DNA of 64,000 nucleotides from Ustulina deusta. Taxonomy: Eukaryota; Ascomycota; Sordariomycetes; Xylariales; Xylariaceae. Location of the stretch: positions 186,001-250,000 of the forward strand of contig JAJNNX010000021.1 of assembly GCA_023159155.1 (NCBI GenBank), written 5' to 3'. Of this stretch, positions 1-11,332 are shown piece after piece; positions within the stretch are counted from its first letter, which is position 1; each line of letters opens with the position of its first letter. A program made the translations under genes and the position numbers. A model generated the notes under the pieces. That model saw only the letters and a program-made list of their open reading frames with translations. It had not been told where the DNA came from and made no database searches.

Positions 1-503
1 CTTGCGGACATCAAAGCAAATCAACTTACCATAGCTACTGGTGATACCGAACCTTTGGACACCCGCAGCGGTTTCTTCCTATCTCCAACGCTCGTTGACA
101 ACCCACCGGACAATTCGCGAATTGTGGTTGAGGAGCCATTCGGTAAGTTTTACCTAAGGAGACAATATGTTTCTGGGCAATATAGATGCCATCCATGACT
201 AACAGGCACTATTTAGGCCCCGTACTCCCATTGTTGAAATGGTCAGACGAAACCGATGTCATTAATCGTGCTAATAGTACGGAGTACGGCCTCGGGGCCT
301 CGGTGTGGTCAAAGGATGCTGGTCAAGCCGAGCGAATTGCTAGACAGCTCGAGGCGGGAACCGTTTGGATCAACACGCACATGGAGATTGGGCCAAAATT
401 CCCTTTCGGCGGGCACAAGCAGAGCGGGATTGGATGTGAGTGGGGTGTCGAGGGGCTGAAGGGCTACTGCAACCTGCAAACTATACACACCAGACTAGCT
501 TGA
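1..503 (+). CDS. Aldehyde dehydrogenase, C-terminal part (5' end outside window)
   Basis: NAD(P)+-dependent oxidation of an aldehyde to the acid; only the last 142 residues lie in the window. Exon 1..142, intron 143..216 (GTAAGT donor, TGACTAAC branch site, TTTAG acceptor), exon 217..503. Frame 1 is open from base 1. Family signatures seen: SGFFLSPTLVDN and EEPFGPVLP, the NAD-domain/catalytic-domain hinge, WINTH, then FPFGGHKQSGIGCEWG close to the C terminus. The catalytic Cys and Glu would be upstream and are not visible. Ends normally, without a peroxisomal SKL. The substrate cannot be told from this part. Confidence 0.93.
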
Positions 504-1382
504 GTACCACGGTTGCACAGATGACTGAAAGCGGGTAGAGCTGAGAAATAAGGGATGCCATGTTATATATCAGGGGTAAACCGGGATATAGGGGTTTCGG
601 AGGGCCACACTAGAGGGCGAAGCCGACCCTGAACCCTTTTTTGCTACACACACCTAGCTATTCCTTTTGGCGATGAATCAAAATGGCATATTTTCGACCA
701 AGACGTTTGTCATTCAATCAAAGTGAATAAGATCTACCTGGGGTGCGTAGAAGTAACCTACCTCCGTGAGCAGTGGCTAGGAGCAACCGGTAGGGCACTG
801 TATCTATTCCACTAATGAGCTCTCACAAATATGAAACGACGTCATATATTTAGACCTATGAAACTGTTTAAATATTACAATGCGATATTTTTATATATAA
901 AAGAAACCACGCAAGATCAGGTTCCGAGAGCGTGACAAAACCAGAAGAATGCTGCTGGGTTTGCATGGACAGTTTGAGGATTCGCTGGTGGCAAGCGGCA
1001 AACCTGTTACATGCCTCATAATTATGACTCTAGGGACAAGAATAGAAATAACCCATTTATTTCCACTCTGGTCCTATGCAGTTGAAGCCCGTGCTGGTCA
1101 TCACAGACGAGTTGAATTTTCTCCTATGACCACGAAAATTCACAACTCACGGACATTACTATCCTATTAAACAACTTTAAATGTTCAAATCAATAACTAT
1201 TTTTATGTATTAAACAATTTCATTGTTTGTTAACACTTGTTTTGTTATAAGATCAAGGTTTCTTCTGAGCATATGCAGGCCTAATACAAGTTAACACATT
1301 GCGCCATGCCTTCAAACGAATTGCTCGCATATTTCTCAGGTCAAGGCTTTACCATACCTTGAAACAAAGAAAACCTTCCAGA
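504..1382. other. Intergenic, no gene seen
   Basis: Between the aldehyde dehydrogenase stop and the kinase start. Contains AT-rich stretches near 840-905 and 1165-1245. No coding-like frame, RNA gene or repeat was recognised. Confidence 0.5.
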
Positions 1383-2231
1383 ATGGCCACGAGTACTCCC
1401 ATTAAACTCCCTTACTTTGCCCCGGCTCCGGCTCCACTTCCTACTTACGAGGAAATAGTCACCCGAGCATCTTTAGAGGGGGCGGTTCGAAATCCAGGGC
1501 GCACAATCGTTAAGATTGGGAAGCGCTTTGTGGTTAAATACGGCAAGCGGATCGATTTTATTGAAGGTGAGAATATGTTGATTGTTCGGCAGCACACCAG
1601 CATACCCATTCCAACGCTTTATGCCATGTACCAACACGAGCCAAGCGGCAACAAAGTCATTATCATGGAGTATGTCGCAGGTGAAGTACTTAGCGATTGC
1701 TATTACAAGCTCAATGCTGAGCAGAAAGCATGCGTCGGATCCCAGCTGAGATGGCAGTTGAGCGAGCTGCGTACGATTCCCTCTCCGGGGTTTTATGGAT
1801 TACCGGGAGGTCGTCCATACTTGGCCCACGATTGGATCTTCCAAAGTCGCGTGGGGCCGTTCGGCTCGGCCGGCGAGTTCCTCGAGACCTACTTTAGCGC
1901 TCAGTTCTCAGAAGCAGGTAAGTTAGGCCACCGTGTGATGGAAGATTTGAAGTTCCAATTCCTCGAGTTGTCCAAGAACCACAGTGCGTCGGTATTCACC
2001 CATGCCGATCTCCAAACCAAAAATATCATAAGACGCAAGGACGGGTCGATTTGCATAATTGACTGGGAAAGTGCCAGTTATTGCCCCGAGTACTTCGAGT
2101 TCTTTATTTTCGAAACTTATGATATGGTCTCCTTTGGATTGTTTGAAAGTGACAAAGACTGGGTTCTTGCGTATGCTAGAATGGTTCAGCTCATTATCAA
2201 GGTGTGGAATACCTACACAGCACTTAATTAG
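1383..2231 (+). CDS. APH-fold kinase-like phosphotransferase
   Basis: Single-exon protein of 282 residues in the aminoglycoside/choline-kinase-like (APH, PF01636) superfamily that is expanded in filamentous fungi. Visible motifs: ATP-site lysine in FVVKYG (about residue 52), hinge VIIMEYVAGE (about 92-101), Brenner catalytic loop HADLQTKN (207-214, with Asp209 and Asn214) and metal-binding IIDWES (Asp227). I start at ATG 1383 because the longer open frame begins only with a non-ATG codon at 1299. All catalytic residues are present, so it is likely active. The substrate is unknown; fungal members are rarely antibiotic kinases. No operon-like partner. Confidence 0.85.
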   Translation: MATSTPIKLPYFAPAPAPLPTYEEIVTRASLEGAVRNPGRTIVKIGKRFVVKYGKRIDFIEGENMLIVRQHTSIPIPTLYAMYQHEPSGNKVIIMEYVAGEVLSDCYYKLNAEQKACVGSQLRWQLSELRTIPSPGFYGLPGGRPYLAHDWIFQSRVGPFGSAGEFLETYFSAQFSEAGKLGHRVMEDLKFQFLELSKNHSASVFTHADLQTKNIIRRKDGSICIIDWESASYCPEYFEFFIFETYDMVSFGLFESDKDWVLAYARMVQLIIKVWNTYTALN

Positions 2232-2911
2232 ATAGACACGGGCAACCAAACATGATAAAATAGAAAATAAAGGAACAATTACTATGTATATACATCAAGT
2301 TACCCAACTTAGCCTAAGCCGAAGCCGATATTCTTTTTTCCTTTTTTGCCTTACTTTACCGAGTGTTTGGCAGCTATATATAAGGCTCATAGCGTCTTAC
2401 ATGGTAAATTTAAACTTTTATCTCGTTAAATCAAAGGAGTGACAGGGCACCATAACTTTAATTCGAGGCTTATTGAATTAGTGACATGTATCACAGCATT
2501 TCGGAGATCACTGAATGATCGGGATCTCCTTGTGTAAGTTACAGAGCTAAGCTCCATTACCTAAGTATAAATTTCTAATGCATCAGGGAGTCTCGTATTA
2601 AGACCAGAAAATCGTGAAATGACTTGTAACTAGATTCATCGCCACATTTGCTTCCAACAATCCGTTTGTTTAGAGAGACTCTCGCACTAAACCTCTTGAT
2701 GTGGCTGGATGTGGCTCGGTGTGGCTAAATAAGGTCGATAGAGATGATGGCTTATCGATTAGGTATGTCATCGCCACGCCGATAATTGAAGCGAGAGTCG
2801 TGCTCTAGCTTTTTGATGACCTACCTCTTTCCCTCTTTCCCTCTTTATCATATTTCGGCAGATCGATCAAGGCAGTGAACCTGGAAAGGCGAGCCATCCA
2901 CCATCTCCATC
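2232..2911. other. Intergenic / promoter of SNU13-like gene
   Basis: No gene seen. Three close GTGGCT copies lie at 2700-2726, and a pyrimidine tract of repeated TTTCCC units at 2825-2848 sits about 65 bp before the next ATG. This is typical of fungal core promoters close to the transcription start. Confidence 0.4.
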
Positions 2912-3410
2912 ATGGCGTCTACTGGAACCGATGGCGCCGGTACACATGCTTTCCCCGAGTCCCCGTCTCTCGTGCTAACATTTCCCAGCGTCTGCGGCCT
3001 GGCCTCTCGCGGATGCTGCGCTCACCCACGAAATCCTCGATCTGCTTCAACAATGCGCACATTATCGCCAGACGAAAAGAGGCGCCAACGAAGGTTCGCT
3101 GCCACTGCTCGACGGGCCAACTCCAGCTAACGCGACGCGCTTTCTAGTAACGAAGGCCCTCAATCGAGGCATTTGCGAGATCGCCATTCTCGCTGCCGAT
3201 ACAAGCCCTCTTGCCATCGTATCGCATATCCCCCTTCTTGCCGAGGATAAGAACACCATCTATGTCTACGTCCCGAGCAAAGTCGCCGTCGGTCGCGCAT
3301 GCGGAGTGAGCCGCGCCGTAATCGCAGCCAGCATCAATACCAACGACGCCAGCGAGTTGACCCCTCAAATCCGCTCGCTCAAGGACAAAATCGAGAGACT
3401 AGCCATTTAA
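2912..3410 (+). CDS. SNU13 / 15.5K (NHP2L1-like) L7Ae-family RNA-binding protein
   Basis: L7Ae/Nhp2 kink-turn binding protein of U4 snRNP and box C/D snoRNPs, nuclear and nucleolar. Exons 2912..2939, 2989..3093 and 3148..3410 give 131 residues, the usual length being about 126. Intron 1 is 49 bp (GTACAC...CTAACATTTCCCAG). Intron 2 is 54 bp with a weak GTTCGC donor and a good GCTAAC...TTTCTAG end. Recognisable blocks: WPLADAALTHEILDLLQQ, KRGANEVTKALNRG, LAADTSPLAI, VYVPSKVAVGRACGVSR and the C-terminal SLKDKIERLAI. Several normally conserved positions differ: GICEIAIL after the RNA-contact helix, LLAEDKN instead of LLCEDKN, and NTIYVYV. It may therefore be a second, diverged copy rather than the housekeeping gene. 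The symbol is left blank for that reason. Confidence 0.85.
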
Positions 3411-4885
3411 GCTTCCGATCAATGCGGTTAGTTACTATTCACAAGTTTTGGAAAATGGAATATTAGATGGCATATGCTTCACAGTAGGGCCAGAACGTCC
3501 GTTTATCCAGCGATAAGTGTGGCTTCGGGGAGCCCTCATTGTAGTCAGATCTGTCCCATCACATCACCAACACAATATCACTCGGGTCTCCCTTCCCTAC
3601 CCCAGCCTTATGATGGACACCGTAACAGTTGTCATTCCGTGATGCTAGTGCAATTGCCCCCCTTTCGAGCTTAAGGCGTCGGACTGCTGATACATTTAGC
3701 TAACAAACATTGCCACTAAACCATATCCTGCTCCTCCTCGATCATGATACCAACATCTTTTAATCGTAAATCTATAAAATCACTGATACTAACGATGCTC
3801 TTGATCTCGGTCTCGATCTCCCTCCTGTTCGTCGATAATGCGTTCCCAACTAGTGTTCATGGTTAGACTATTGCCAGGCTGCTCAACAGCAGCTGCACCA
3901 GAGAGGCACAGATCTAACTCCATTGCCTCGGAAGTAGCGATTTCCGCACTTACGATAGATAGTGCTATTTTCTGCTGTTAGACGCCTTCTTCGAGAGTAC
4001 CTAGGTAGGGTCGACATGTTGATCTATATCTATATCTGCATGCCGAGAGAAATAGAAATCTACTATATCTTTCAATCCAAGCACATCGGCCCCGGCCGAA
4101 TGCCAAGAACTAGCGAATCTGTGATTAAAAGGTCTCACTATTTGGTTGATTTTACTCAGATTCAATGGCACCAAGTCTGTTGTTAGAGGATTCTCCCCTC
4201 CGCTAGAAGCCGCCCCAAAGGCTTTAGCCGAGGGAGGCACAAGTCGCCTCTTCCGGCGAACTTTATGCCATCGGTAAGAATGTCGTGATCGCGCGCAATG
4301 CTGACTATGCCCAGTCAAGTGGAAGTGGACCAGTGCACTCTCTAGAAACGATCTCCATAGGTATATTCAGAGGATCTAAGGTACGAATCAGAGAGTGCCG
4401 CTTATATAGGCGCTCACTCGGGGTATTGACGAGCCGAGCCCTCTATCCACATCTGCGTGACATCAGACGTTGACAATTCTTTTGATAATCAACGGTGGGT
4501 TGTCCCGTGTGTCATATAGCAAACCTGAGAGACAATGCTGCCACCGTTTATATTTGCGTCAATTAGTAATCATGTTGCTCAGTCTTGAGCACTTCTCTGA
4601 CGTAGTTAGGGAGGGGAGACAAACAAGCTTCAGACACATCGACTGGTCCTCTTCCCCGTAAACCTTATCGAAAAAGGCCGTTTTAAAAGGTACCACCTAC
4701 CTAGGTACCTGTATGTAAAGGAAGATATGCTCCCATATAAGCCCTGTTTGTCTCTAATCTTGAGTTCAATAAGTAATCACCCATGGACCGTGGCGAAATA
4801 GCTCTACTCAATGACTTTGCCAGCTCGTCCAAACCAAATTTCACTTACACATTTCAGCAACTCTCATCTACCCTCATCATCGACC
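3411..4885. other. Intergenic, nothing recognised
   Basis: Frames here have no coding character and no family match. A short TATATC repeat lies near 4021-4036. No RNA gene or transposon end was seen. Confidence 0.45.
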
Positions 4886-5208
4886 ATGCCATCAGTCAAA
4901 ATAGGAAATCTCCCTGTTAAAAGCTTTGCGCATTTACGGCGTGGCTGGGGGCGCTATACTCGCGCGCTTGAGAGGGCTGAACACATACGGCATATGATAC
5001 CAGAAACACACATTCCTTGGGCAGTTGAGCCGGTACCACACCGCTACCCGAGTGCCTTCTGGACTGGTTTGCAGGTATCCCTGGTAAATCTGCTGCGCTG
5101 CCTTATTATGCTGCACCGTCCGTCAAGCAGCGGGATGGTGAAGGGTCGGTGACGGAAGGGAGGCGTACACATCCCTTCGAGAAGGAGGATGAAGAAGATG
5201 ATAAATAG
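4886..5208 (+). pseudogene. Small conserved-looking protein gene with one frameshift
   Basis: ATG 4886 has a good fungal context (GACCATGCC). The frame reads MPSVKIGNLPVKSFAHL... then HIRHMIPETHIPWAVEP...FWTGLQ to about 5074. The protein-like reading then continues in another frame from about 5071: GIPGKSAALPYYAAPSVKQR, and an acidic tail ending EKEDEEDDK with TAG at 5206-5208. Both halves have charged, protein-like composition. No intron with an acceptable donor joins them, because the frame change sits inside CAGGTATCC. One missing G there would reconcile the frames, so this is either a recent frameshift or an assembly error. Family not recognised; the basic N terminus might be a mitochondrial targeting region (inference). 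Confidence 0.45.
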
Positions 5209-5492
5209 AATAGACCTCATCTTCTAATCACCTGTTAACAAATCAAAGGAACGGGCAACGTACTACATGTAACCAGCTGGGTCCCCAGCTACGGTCACTC
5301 CGATGGGAATGATCACACTCACCGGTTATCTAGATTCTCTTCAAGGCCATAGGTTTATGAATAGTAGAAAATCCTGTCCCAAAGTCACGAGTAGAGTTAT
5401 AGATTTTCAAGTAGGTAAACTGAACGACACGACCCAAGCTGCCAGGACTCGAACCATTACATGGGCTCGGTAGAGTGTTTTCTTTTCTTTCT

Positions 5493-5511
5493 CCCCCCCC
5501 CCCCCCCCCCC
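5493..5511 (+). repeat. Poly-C tract (19 C)
   Basis: Nineteen consecutive C residues followed by AAAAG, in intergenic DNA. Length in the assembly may be unreliable. Confidence 0.9.
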
Positions 5512-7016
5512 AAAAGAGATAGGTGGCTGGTCTCATTACATTAAGAGGGCTACATTTGAAGAAGATATGAAAATCTCTCAGCATCAGATAAATTGTGCTT
5601 CCTCTGTTCACCCGTCATGCTATATCAGACCAAGATGAACGCCAGCTGAGTATGAACACTAGTAATACAAATAGCTATCCAGAGCCTTAGAAATCCATAG
5701 CTGCAAAATCCTGTTGTTTTTAATAATGATTTGGGCTGATTTTAGGGGGAGAAGTCCCAGAGAAATGGATCAAAGATTGTAGCATATATTACCAACTGGA
5801 TGTCCGATGCCAGAGTATGTAGGAATGCCAAGTAGACCTGTTTCACGCATCTGTCTATAGTAAGATTAAAGTATATTCATGATCAAAGGGGGAGAAAGCA
5901 GATTTGTAAGGACACTGCGCTGTGCAAAAGACCCTGCAGTGAAGAGCAGCTTGTCCACACAATGGCGACAGTAATGTTAGTGGCCTCCAGGCACCTGCAA
6001 CAAGAACTGACACCGGGCGGGATATTTGCCCACAGATATGAACGCATTCTAGATTTCAGAACTTTTACATTCCAGTTTGCTCGTAGACTTTCAGTCGAAT
6101 ATCCAATAGCAACCGTAACATGTGAGCGCAAAAAAAGATTTTTTCTCAAGCGCCGACACCACCTAGATCACTTCCTTGTTTATAGTCGTTGAATTGTACT
6201 ACTTTGTGAAACTCTGATTTTTCATCTTGCTGCTTGTATTTGTTTGCCTACAGGAGCATGTTATATTGAAGTGCATAAATAAGGCTGTCTTTGTTGCTTA
6301 ATATACTACTGAAGAGAGCTACGAAGAGCGGAGAATTCTGCTCACTAATGAAGTGGGCAATGCGAGTAGGCTTCTGTATAATATGGGGGGTACTCACCTT
6401 GTCCTTAGACTAAGAGATAGGCTGTCCCTGCACTTCCTTGTATAAAATACATATAATTTGAACTGGGGGATAAAGAGATCACAGCAGAATATATCTCAAT
6501 TAAACGCAATAATTAGTTATAACTAAGAACTAACGGAGGGCTTTTCTTTTCTTTCCTTAGTGTTAGACGCCCTTTTTCAACTCGGTCAGCTACTTCAAGT
6601 CTACTCACTCTTCAACGCCATCTAAAATGCATGGTGATCAATATTACACTACTATCAGCGGCGCTTTCAGATTCAAGAAACAGCAAGACATAAGTTCTTT
6701 GGTTATGTTAGAAAGTTGATAGTCTTGATAGAGCGGGGAGCCAACCCCCTCGGGTGATTACGACGGTGGTGAGCCTTAAATTCAATGTTGCTGCTGCGAA
6801 GTTTTCACTGTTGTTTAATTTTTATATCTGCCGATTAATGTTCTGGAAAAAGGAATGTATGTATCATCAGGTTTAAAATGTAGCTAATGTAGCAAATTTA
6901 ATAAAGTACCAAGTCCTATTTGTACATAGTATAACTACTATATTATCAATGTTTTAAAACTTTATCGCTTTATACACTCGTTTTTAACAACTACCTAAGC
7001 GTACAAGAGCGTCCTC

Positions 7017-7246
7017 GTTTTGAAGAGCTATAGGTTACCTATACAGACTTAACCACCCATGCAAGCGTAACCGTACAGACTAACCCAGCCATACACATAG
7101 ACATAGCTACTGCAGCCGGTTATACACTACAAGGCCGTAACGGCCTGCGGCTATAGTAGCTAGGACTATATGGGTAGGTCTGTATGTACGGCTCGGAGTC
7201 TGCATGGGTAGCTAGATCTGTAGCTAAGTTTATGGGCACTTATCAA
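7017..7246. repeat. Imperfect inverted repeat, MITE-like hairpin
   Basis: A left arm (about 7017-7118) and a right arm (about 7148-7246) are imperfect reverse complements: shared blocks are GTTTTGA, CTACAGA/ATACAGA, CCCATGCA, CCGTACA, CAGAC and TAGCTACT, around a centre with its own small palindrome GGCCGTAACGGCC. Such a long foldable unit in AT-rich intergenic DNA suggests a non-autonomous foldback element. No clear target duplication was identified. Confidence 0.5.
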
Positions 7247-8384
7247 AACTAGACTATATAGCCAATCAGAATCTTTAGAAATTGCAAGGTAGATGATTAG
7301 GCTATTTCGACAAAACTAACCCGATTCATCCTGCTATCCATTTTGTATGTGCCCTTGTTGTCGTTGAGTTCTTTTAGTTTTTACTACCATTCCATTTCAT
7401 CCCATTCATGCCAACATACCTTTTTCTGCTGTCTGTAATTGTCCCCCATGCAGAAAACCTCTGGCATGGAGGATACCTTGAGTACAGAGCACACGGCTCT
7501 CCCGCCGTAGCCTCACCTGATAACTACCTACCAAATAACCCAGCACAGGGCTAGTCGCGGTGATTACACAGCAAGCCACTGCCGTTGAAGCTTACCAAGC
7601 ATGCCTCGAATCACATTCCATGTGCTTATAGCTATCCAAATCCCGAATCCCATGTCCGTTGGATGGCGCCCCATGTCCTGCATGATGCACGACTACGGCC
7701 CGTGTCTCTTATAGGCACATATTCCCGAGAGCCTTGCTGCAAGCGGGCGCGCACTTTTGGGATCATGGTGTGACTCAACGTTCTCCCCGCCCTAGCTCCC
7801 CTTGGCAGAGCTGAGGGATGTCGGCGGGGGACGTGCCGCGTAGTGTAGTGCGGGCAGACGTCGCTACGGATTATCTTTCGTGCTATATCTCTACGAGTGT
7901 AGTTGGATAGGTTGAGTGAGGAATCATACGGTTGCAATACTCAGTAACGTCGTAGTCATTGCTCCTCCTCGAGAAGCCCATGACAGTCGAACGGCCCGTT
8001 GGCGATGTTATGATGAGTAGTACATGTGGGATTGCCTATCGCTACTCTTCATGTACGCAGTCTGACCCGAAAGGTGGCGTGGCGGAAGCCGAAAGCCCCG
8101 TGGGTCGGAATTCTAGCGGCTGGCGCTAGGAGGTCGGAGAAGGGACAAGTTAGGGCGACGGGACCGACACTCTGGGGTTCATGATTTCACTGGTTATCAA
8201 GAGTGTAGACAAGGAACTCTAGCCATCCTTACGCGTGCTGATAGATTTGGTTAGACGAAGGATTGACACCATTTTAACCCCTCATTGAACATGACCCTGT
8301 CCCGCTCAAAACGGCATATCCCGCATTCGATATCGTGGGAGCTTGCTAGTGAACTCTACTCATACAAAACTGCTCAGACGGGGA

Positions 8385-9936
8385 TTACACCGCCGAGAGC
8401 CGGGGGACGGCGTATTTGAAGACGTTATCTGGATCGTACTTCTTCTTCAACGCCACCAGCTTGTCATAGTGCGGCCCGTAGATCTTCTTGTGGTCCGAGT
8501 CCTCGTCGGCGAGAAGCGACACGTACGAGGACTCAACCACGTTCTCCGCGTCCACTTCCCTGAGCTCCTGTAGTAGTCCGCGCGACCACTCGGCGCCCTT
8601 GGCCTCGAGGTCTTGCACGCCTGTCATGGCGACGAGCTCGAGCATGAGGTGGTCGAATCGGGAGCCGAACACAGATTCCGTGCTGGCCGCTGGCGCGCGA
8701 AGACTGTGGACTGATATGGCAATACCGCCGCCGGGGATGAGACTCGTATACTTGGCGAGTACTTCGGCCGTCTTGGCTGAATACTTGCGCAGGTTCAATG
8801 TGTAGGCCCTTCCGTAGGAGCCGTACACCACTAGTGACTCGTTGAACGCGGCGAAAGCCGACACGGACTTCGGCTCGGGGTTGTTCATAATGCAGTTGCC
8901 CAGGGCAGCAATCTTACCAAACCATTTCTTACCCTCCTCCTGGTCGGCATCGGCCCACGTAGCCCCGATTGCCAATACTTTTCCCAGGCCAGGTAGTTCG
9001 ATTCCGAAGGGTTGGAGCTGGAGGGCGCGGGGGATGGGCTCCTCTGCAGCCAGCTTTTCGTACCCCTCTGTGTAGGTTGTCCACACGGTTTTCAGATCAC
9101 TGGACTCGTAGATCAAAAGCGTTGTGAAGAGCTGGACAGTGGGAAGTGGTTGTTCTTAGTAGAGGCTCATCACCGACTTATCAGGAATCAAGCTACCTAC
9201 CTCCTTCAGTGGATAGACCTTGATTGTCAACTCGACGATAACACCAAAGATTCCGCCACCGCCCCGAATGCCCTGCAGGAGTTCGGCGTCGGCCTCGACG
9301 AGCTCGCCTTTGGCGTTGACAACCTTGGCGGCGACAATCTGGTCAACACCGAGGCCATGACTCGTGGAGAAGGGCCCGTACCCGCCAAGGGTCGCCCAGC
9401 CCACATAGCCCACGCTAGCAACAGTGCCCCTGTCCTCGGGAGATCAATAAAGAGCTAGGAATCCAAATGCCGACATGACATCACAAATAGTGTACAAGCC
9501 GCCGTTTGTATACTAGGTAGAAGAGGTGGGGGCGGAGATCAAGCACTCACACCGGCGTGATTAATCCCCTGGCGTCCAACTCCCCAGCCAGATCTCGAAA
9601 GACAATGCCTCCGCCCACAACCGCGGTCTTCTCGTCCGCGCTGACATTGACGTACTTGATGTCTCGCATGTCGACGGACAGAGCACCGGCGACCTGGCTC
9701 CGACCGGCGCACTCGTGGCCGCCGCTCCGCACGACAAAGTCGACGCCGTTCTTCGTGCAGTACTGGACTAGCGCCTGGACATGTTCGGCGTTCTGCGGAC
9801 GCGCGATGGCGAAAGGGACGTCGGCGTCCCGCTTGATGAAACAGGCGCGCGTGGCTTCGAAGTTCGGGTCGGAGGGGGTAATGATGGGAAGCTCCGGGTG
9901 CTGCGCCGAGAGGGCGGCGGTTAGGTCGGAAGCCAT
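8385..9936 (-). CDS. BBE-type FAD-linked oxidoreductase 1 (intracellular)
   Basis: Flavin oxidase/dehydrogenase of the vanillyl-alcohol-oxidase fold: FAD-binding domain (PF01565) followed by a berberine-bridge-enzyme C terminus (PF08031). Exons (minus strand) 9551..9936, 9201..9429 and 8385..9131, introns 121 and 69 bp (GTGAGT and GTAGGT donors), 453 residues. Seen: RSGGHECAGRS with His74 as the probable covalent 8-alpha-histidyl FAD site; LITPVGTVASVGYVGWATLG across intron 1; RGGGGIFGVI; and the C-terminal KKKYDPDNVFKY box. The usual second flavin-linking Cys is not at the ATLGGYG site, so a single covalent bond is expected. There is no signal peptide, unlike the second BBE gene. It is divergently placed from the UbiA gene across 1.4 kb. 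Substrate unknown. A degenerate relative lies at 23.6-24.4 kb. Confidence 0.9.
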
Positions 9937-11332
9937 TTTGATCTCCGCGTTGTTTGGTGTTTTACAAGACCCGTGGAGGTGTTTAGAGATGCTCGAGAGG
10001 AGAGTCTGACAGCAGTGGTCGACAGTGCAGGGAGTTGGTCAATGGTTATGTTGTCTACTTGTAGGCGGCACTGACTCCTCGGCTGACGAGGGGTCGTGAG
10101 GAGCCCGGCGTTGGGGAAATGTGGTGGTGAGTGGTGGCACGACATGCACGACATGCACGCTCGAACAAAGGATTCGCAATGAATGCCATTACCTACATGT
10201 ATTCTAGGCAGTCCGCGTAAGTAGTACCAGTAGTATGGTTACTGCACTGTGTAAGTGCAGGTTGCGTTGCAGCAGCCGTTGCTTAGAAATGCCATAGAGA
10301 GAGGTTCAGATGTACGTTTTGCCCCCAAATCGGCACATCATGCAATAATACGGTACCCTCCAAAGGCAGCATTTCATTGTGTCGATCACCTGCACTTACA
10401 CCTCCATGCATTATTTGCCGTAGACCTGCATATGATAAGTACCATAAGTAAGCCACCACTGAAACTCCAGGTAGTACCGCCAGTAGATGTCGGTAAAGAC
10501 TAGGTGGGACTTATAAGTTATACTTAATACATTTAGAGGCTTAGATAGCATTAGTTGACACTCTACGCTAAACCAACCCCACCAACCGTCCATGCGTGGG
10601 ACTTTTCAGCGGGGTCCATCTATACAAGTATGGCGCCTACGCTTCCGGGCGGTGCGTGATATAAGCTCTTCTGATAGGTACCAATTACGGAGTCGGTCAT
10701 ACAGTGGAGCGTTGTCATACCGCCGCCACTTCAACGCGCCGAATTGAAATCGTCGGCATGTTTTACATGTACATACCACTACTATTCTATCCCTTGTAAG
10801 AGGTCCCTAGTCAGGTAGGTGGTACCTATTTTATTTTAGCTAGTGGATCCCACGCTAAATGTTTTGTTAAGCCTACAACGCGTGTACCGGGGGCATTAGT
10901 GTTCCTCCGTAGGTTGCTTGCTCCAGTGCTTCGGGCATTGTCACCGCCCTCCTTGTCAGACCATGACCAGATAGATCGTGACGAGGACGTCTCATTACTT
11001 CGCCTTGTGGCTAGTCATCTTCCTCCTTACTTGGCTGCCCCCTCGGAAGGCGTCCTTTTTCGATCTTCCCCGACTCTTCTTGGTAAGAGTGCGGGTTGTA
11101 CCTCGAGTGAATAGCAACGCGGTGAGAACTAACTAGGGACAGGTAGTATATATATGTATGAATATATATATAAAGGTTTAAAAATATGTGTTTAACATCT
11201 CATCGTAACCCAAAGTGGAACTGGCTGTGCTTTGTGCATTCTATGTATTCCTTTTAATCTTCCTGCTTTTTTTTTTTTTTTGGCTTTTTTTCTAATTCTC
11301 ATCTTCAACGGCCCGGGTCGGGTGCAATAGCC
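9937..11332. other. Divergent intergenic region between BBE oxidase 1 and UbiA gene
   Basis: 1.4 kb holding the 5' ends of both flanking genes. A T-run of 17 plus a CT-rich tract (about 11264-11310) precedes the UbiA ATG. The frame at 10899-11114 shows no protein features. A segment near 10630-10680 resembles one near 21320-21385. Confidence 0.45.
11148..11176 (+). promoter_or_regulatory. TATA-like tract upstream of the UbiA gene
   Basis: Alternating TA sequence with TATATATAAAGG about 160 bp before the ATG at 11333, followed by the T/CT tract. It is positioned as a plausible core promoter element; no transcript evidence. Confidence 0.3.

Larger units (their letters stand above)
5209..8384. 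other. Long intergenic region
   Basis: 3.2 kb without a supported gene. It contains a 19-C run, a MITE-like hairpin (both listed separately), a T/A-rich stretch at 6780-6990, and a tRNA-like scrap near 5436-5475 that does not fold. Open frames at 5883-6192 and 7585-7937 have no protein character. Confidence 0.45.

Noticed and set aside
1299..1382. 28-residue N-terminal extension of the APH-like kinase
   Set aside because: It would need a TTG start; ATG 1383 begins the conserved part.
5436..5475. tRNA-like scrap (minus-strand GGTTCGAGTCCTGG)
   Set aside because: The T-arm stem does not pair beyond two bases, the D-arm-like sequence beside it is on the other strand, and there is no acceptor stem.
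10899..11114. Possible small Arg/Leu-rich gene upstream of the UbiA gene
   Set aside because: No ATG context, no family, and it falls in the probable promoter of the UbiA gene.
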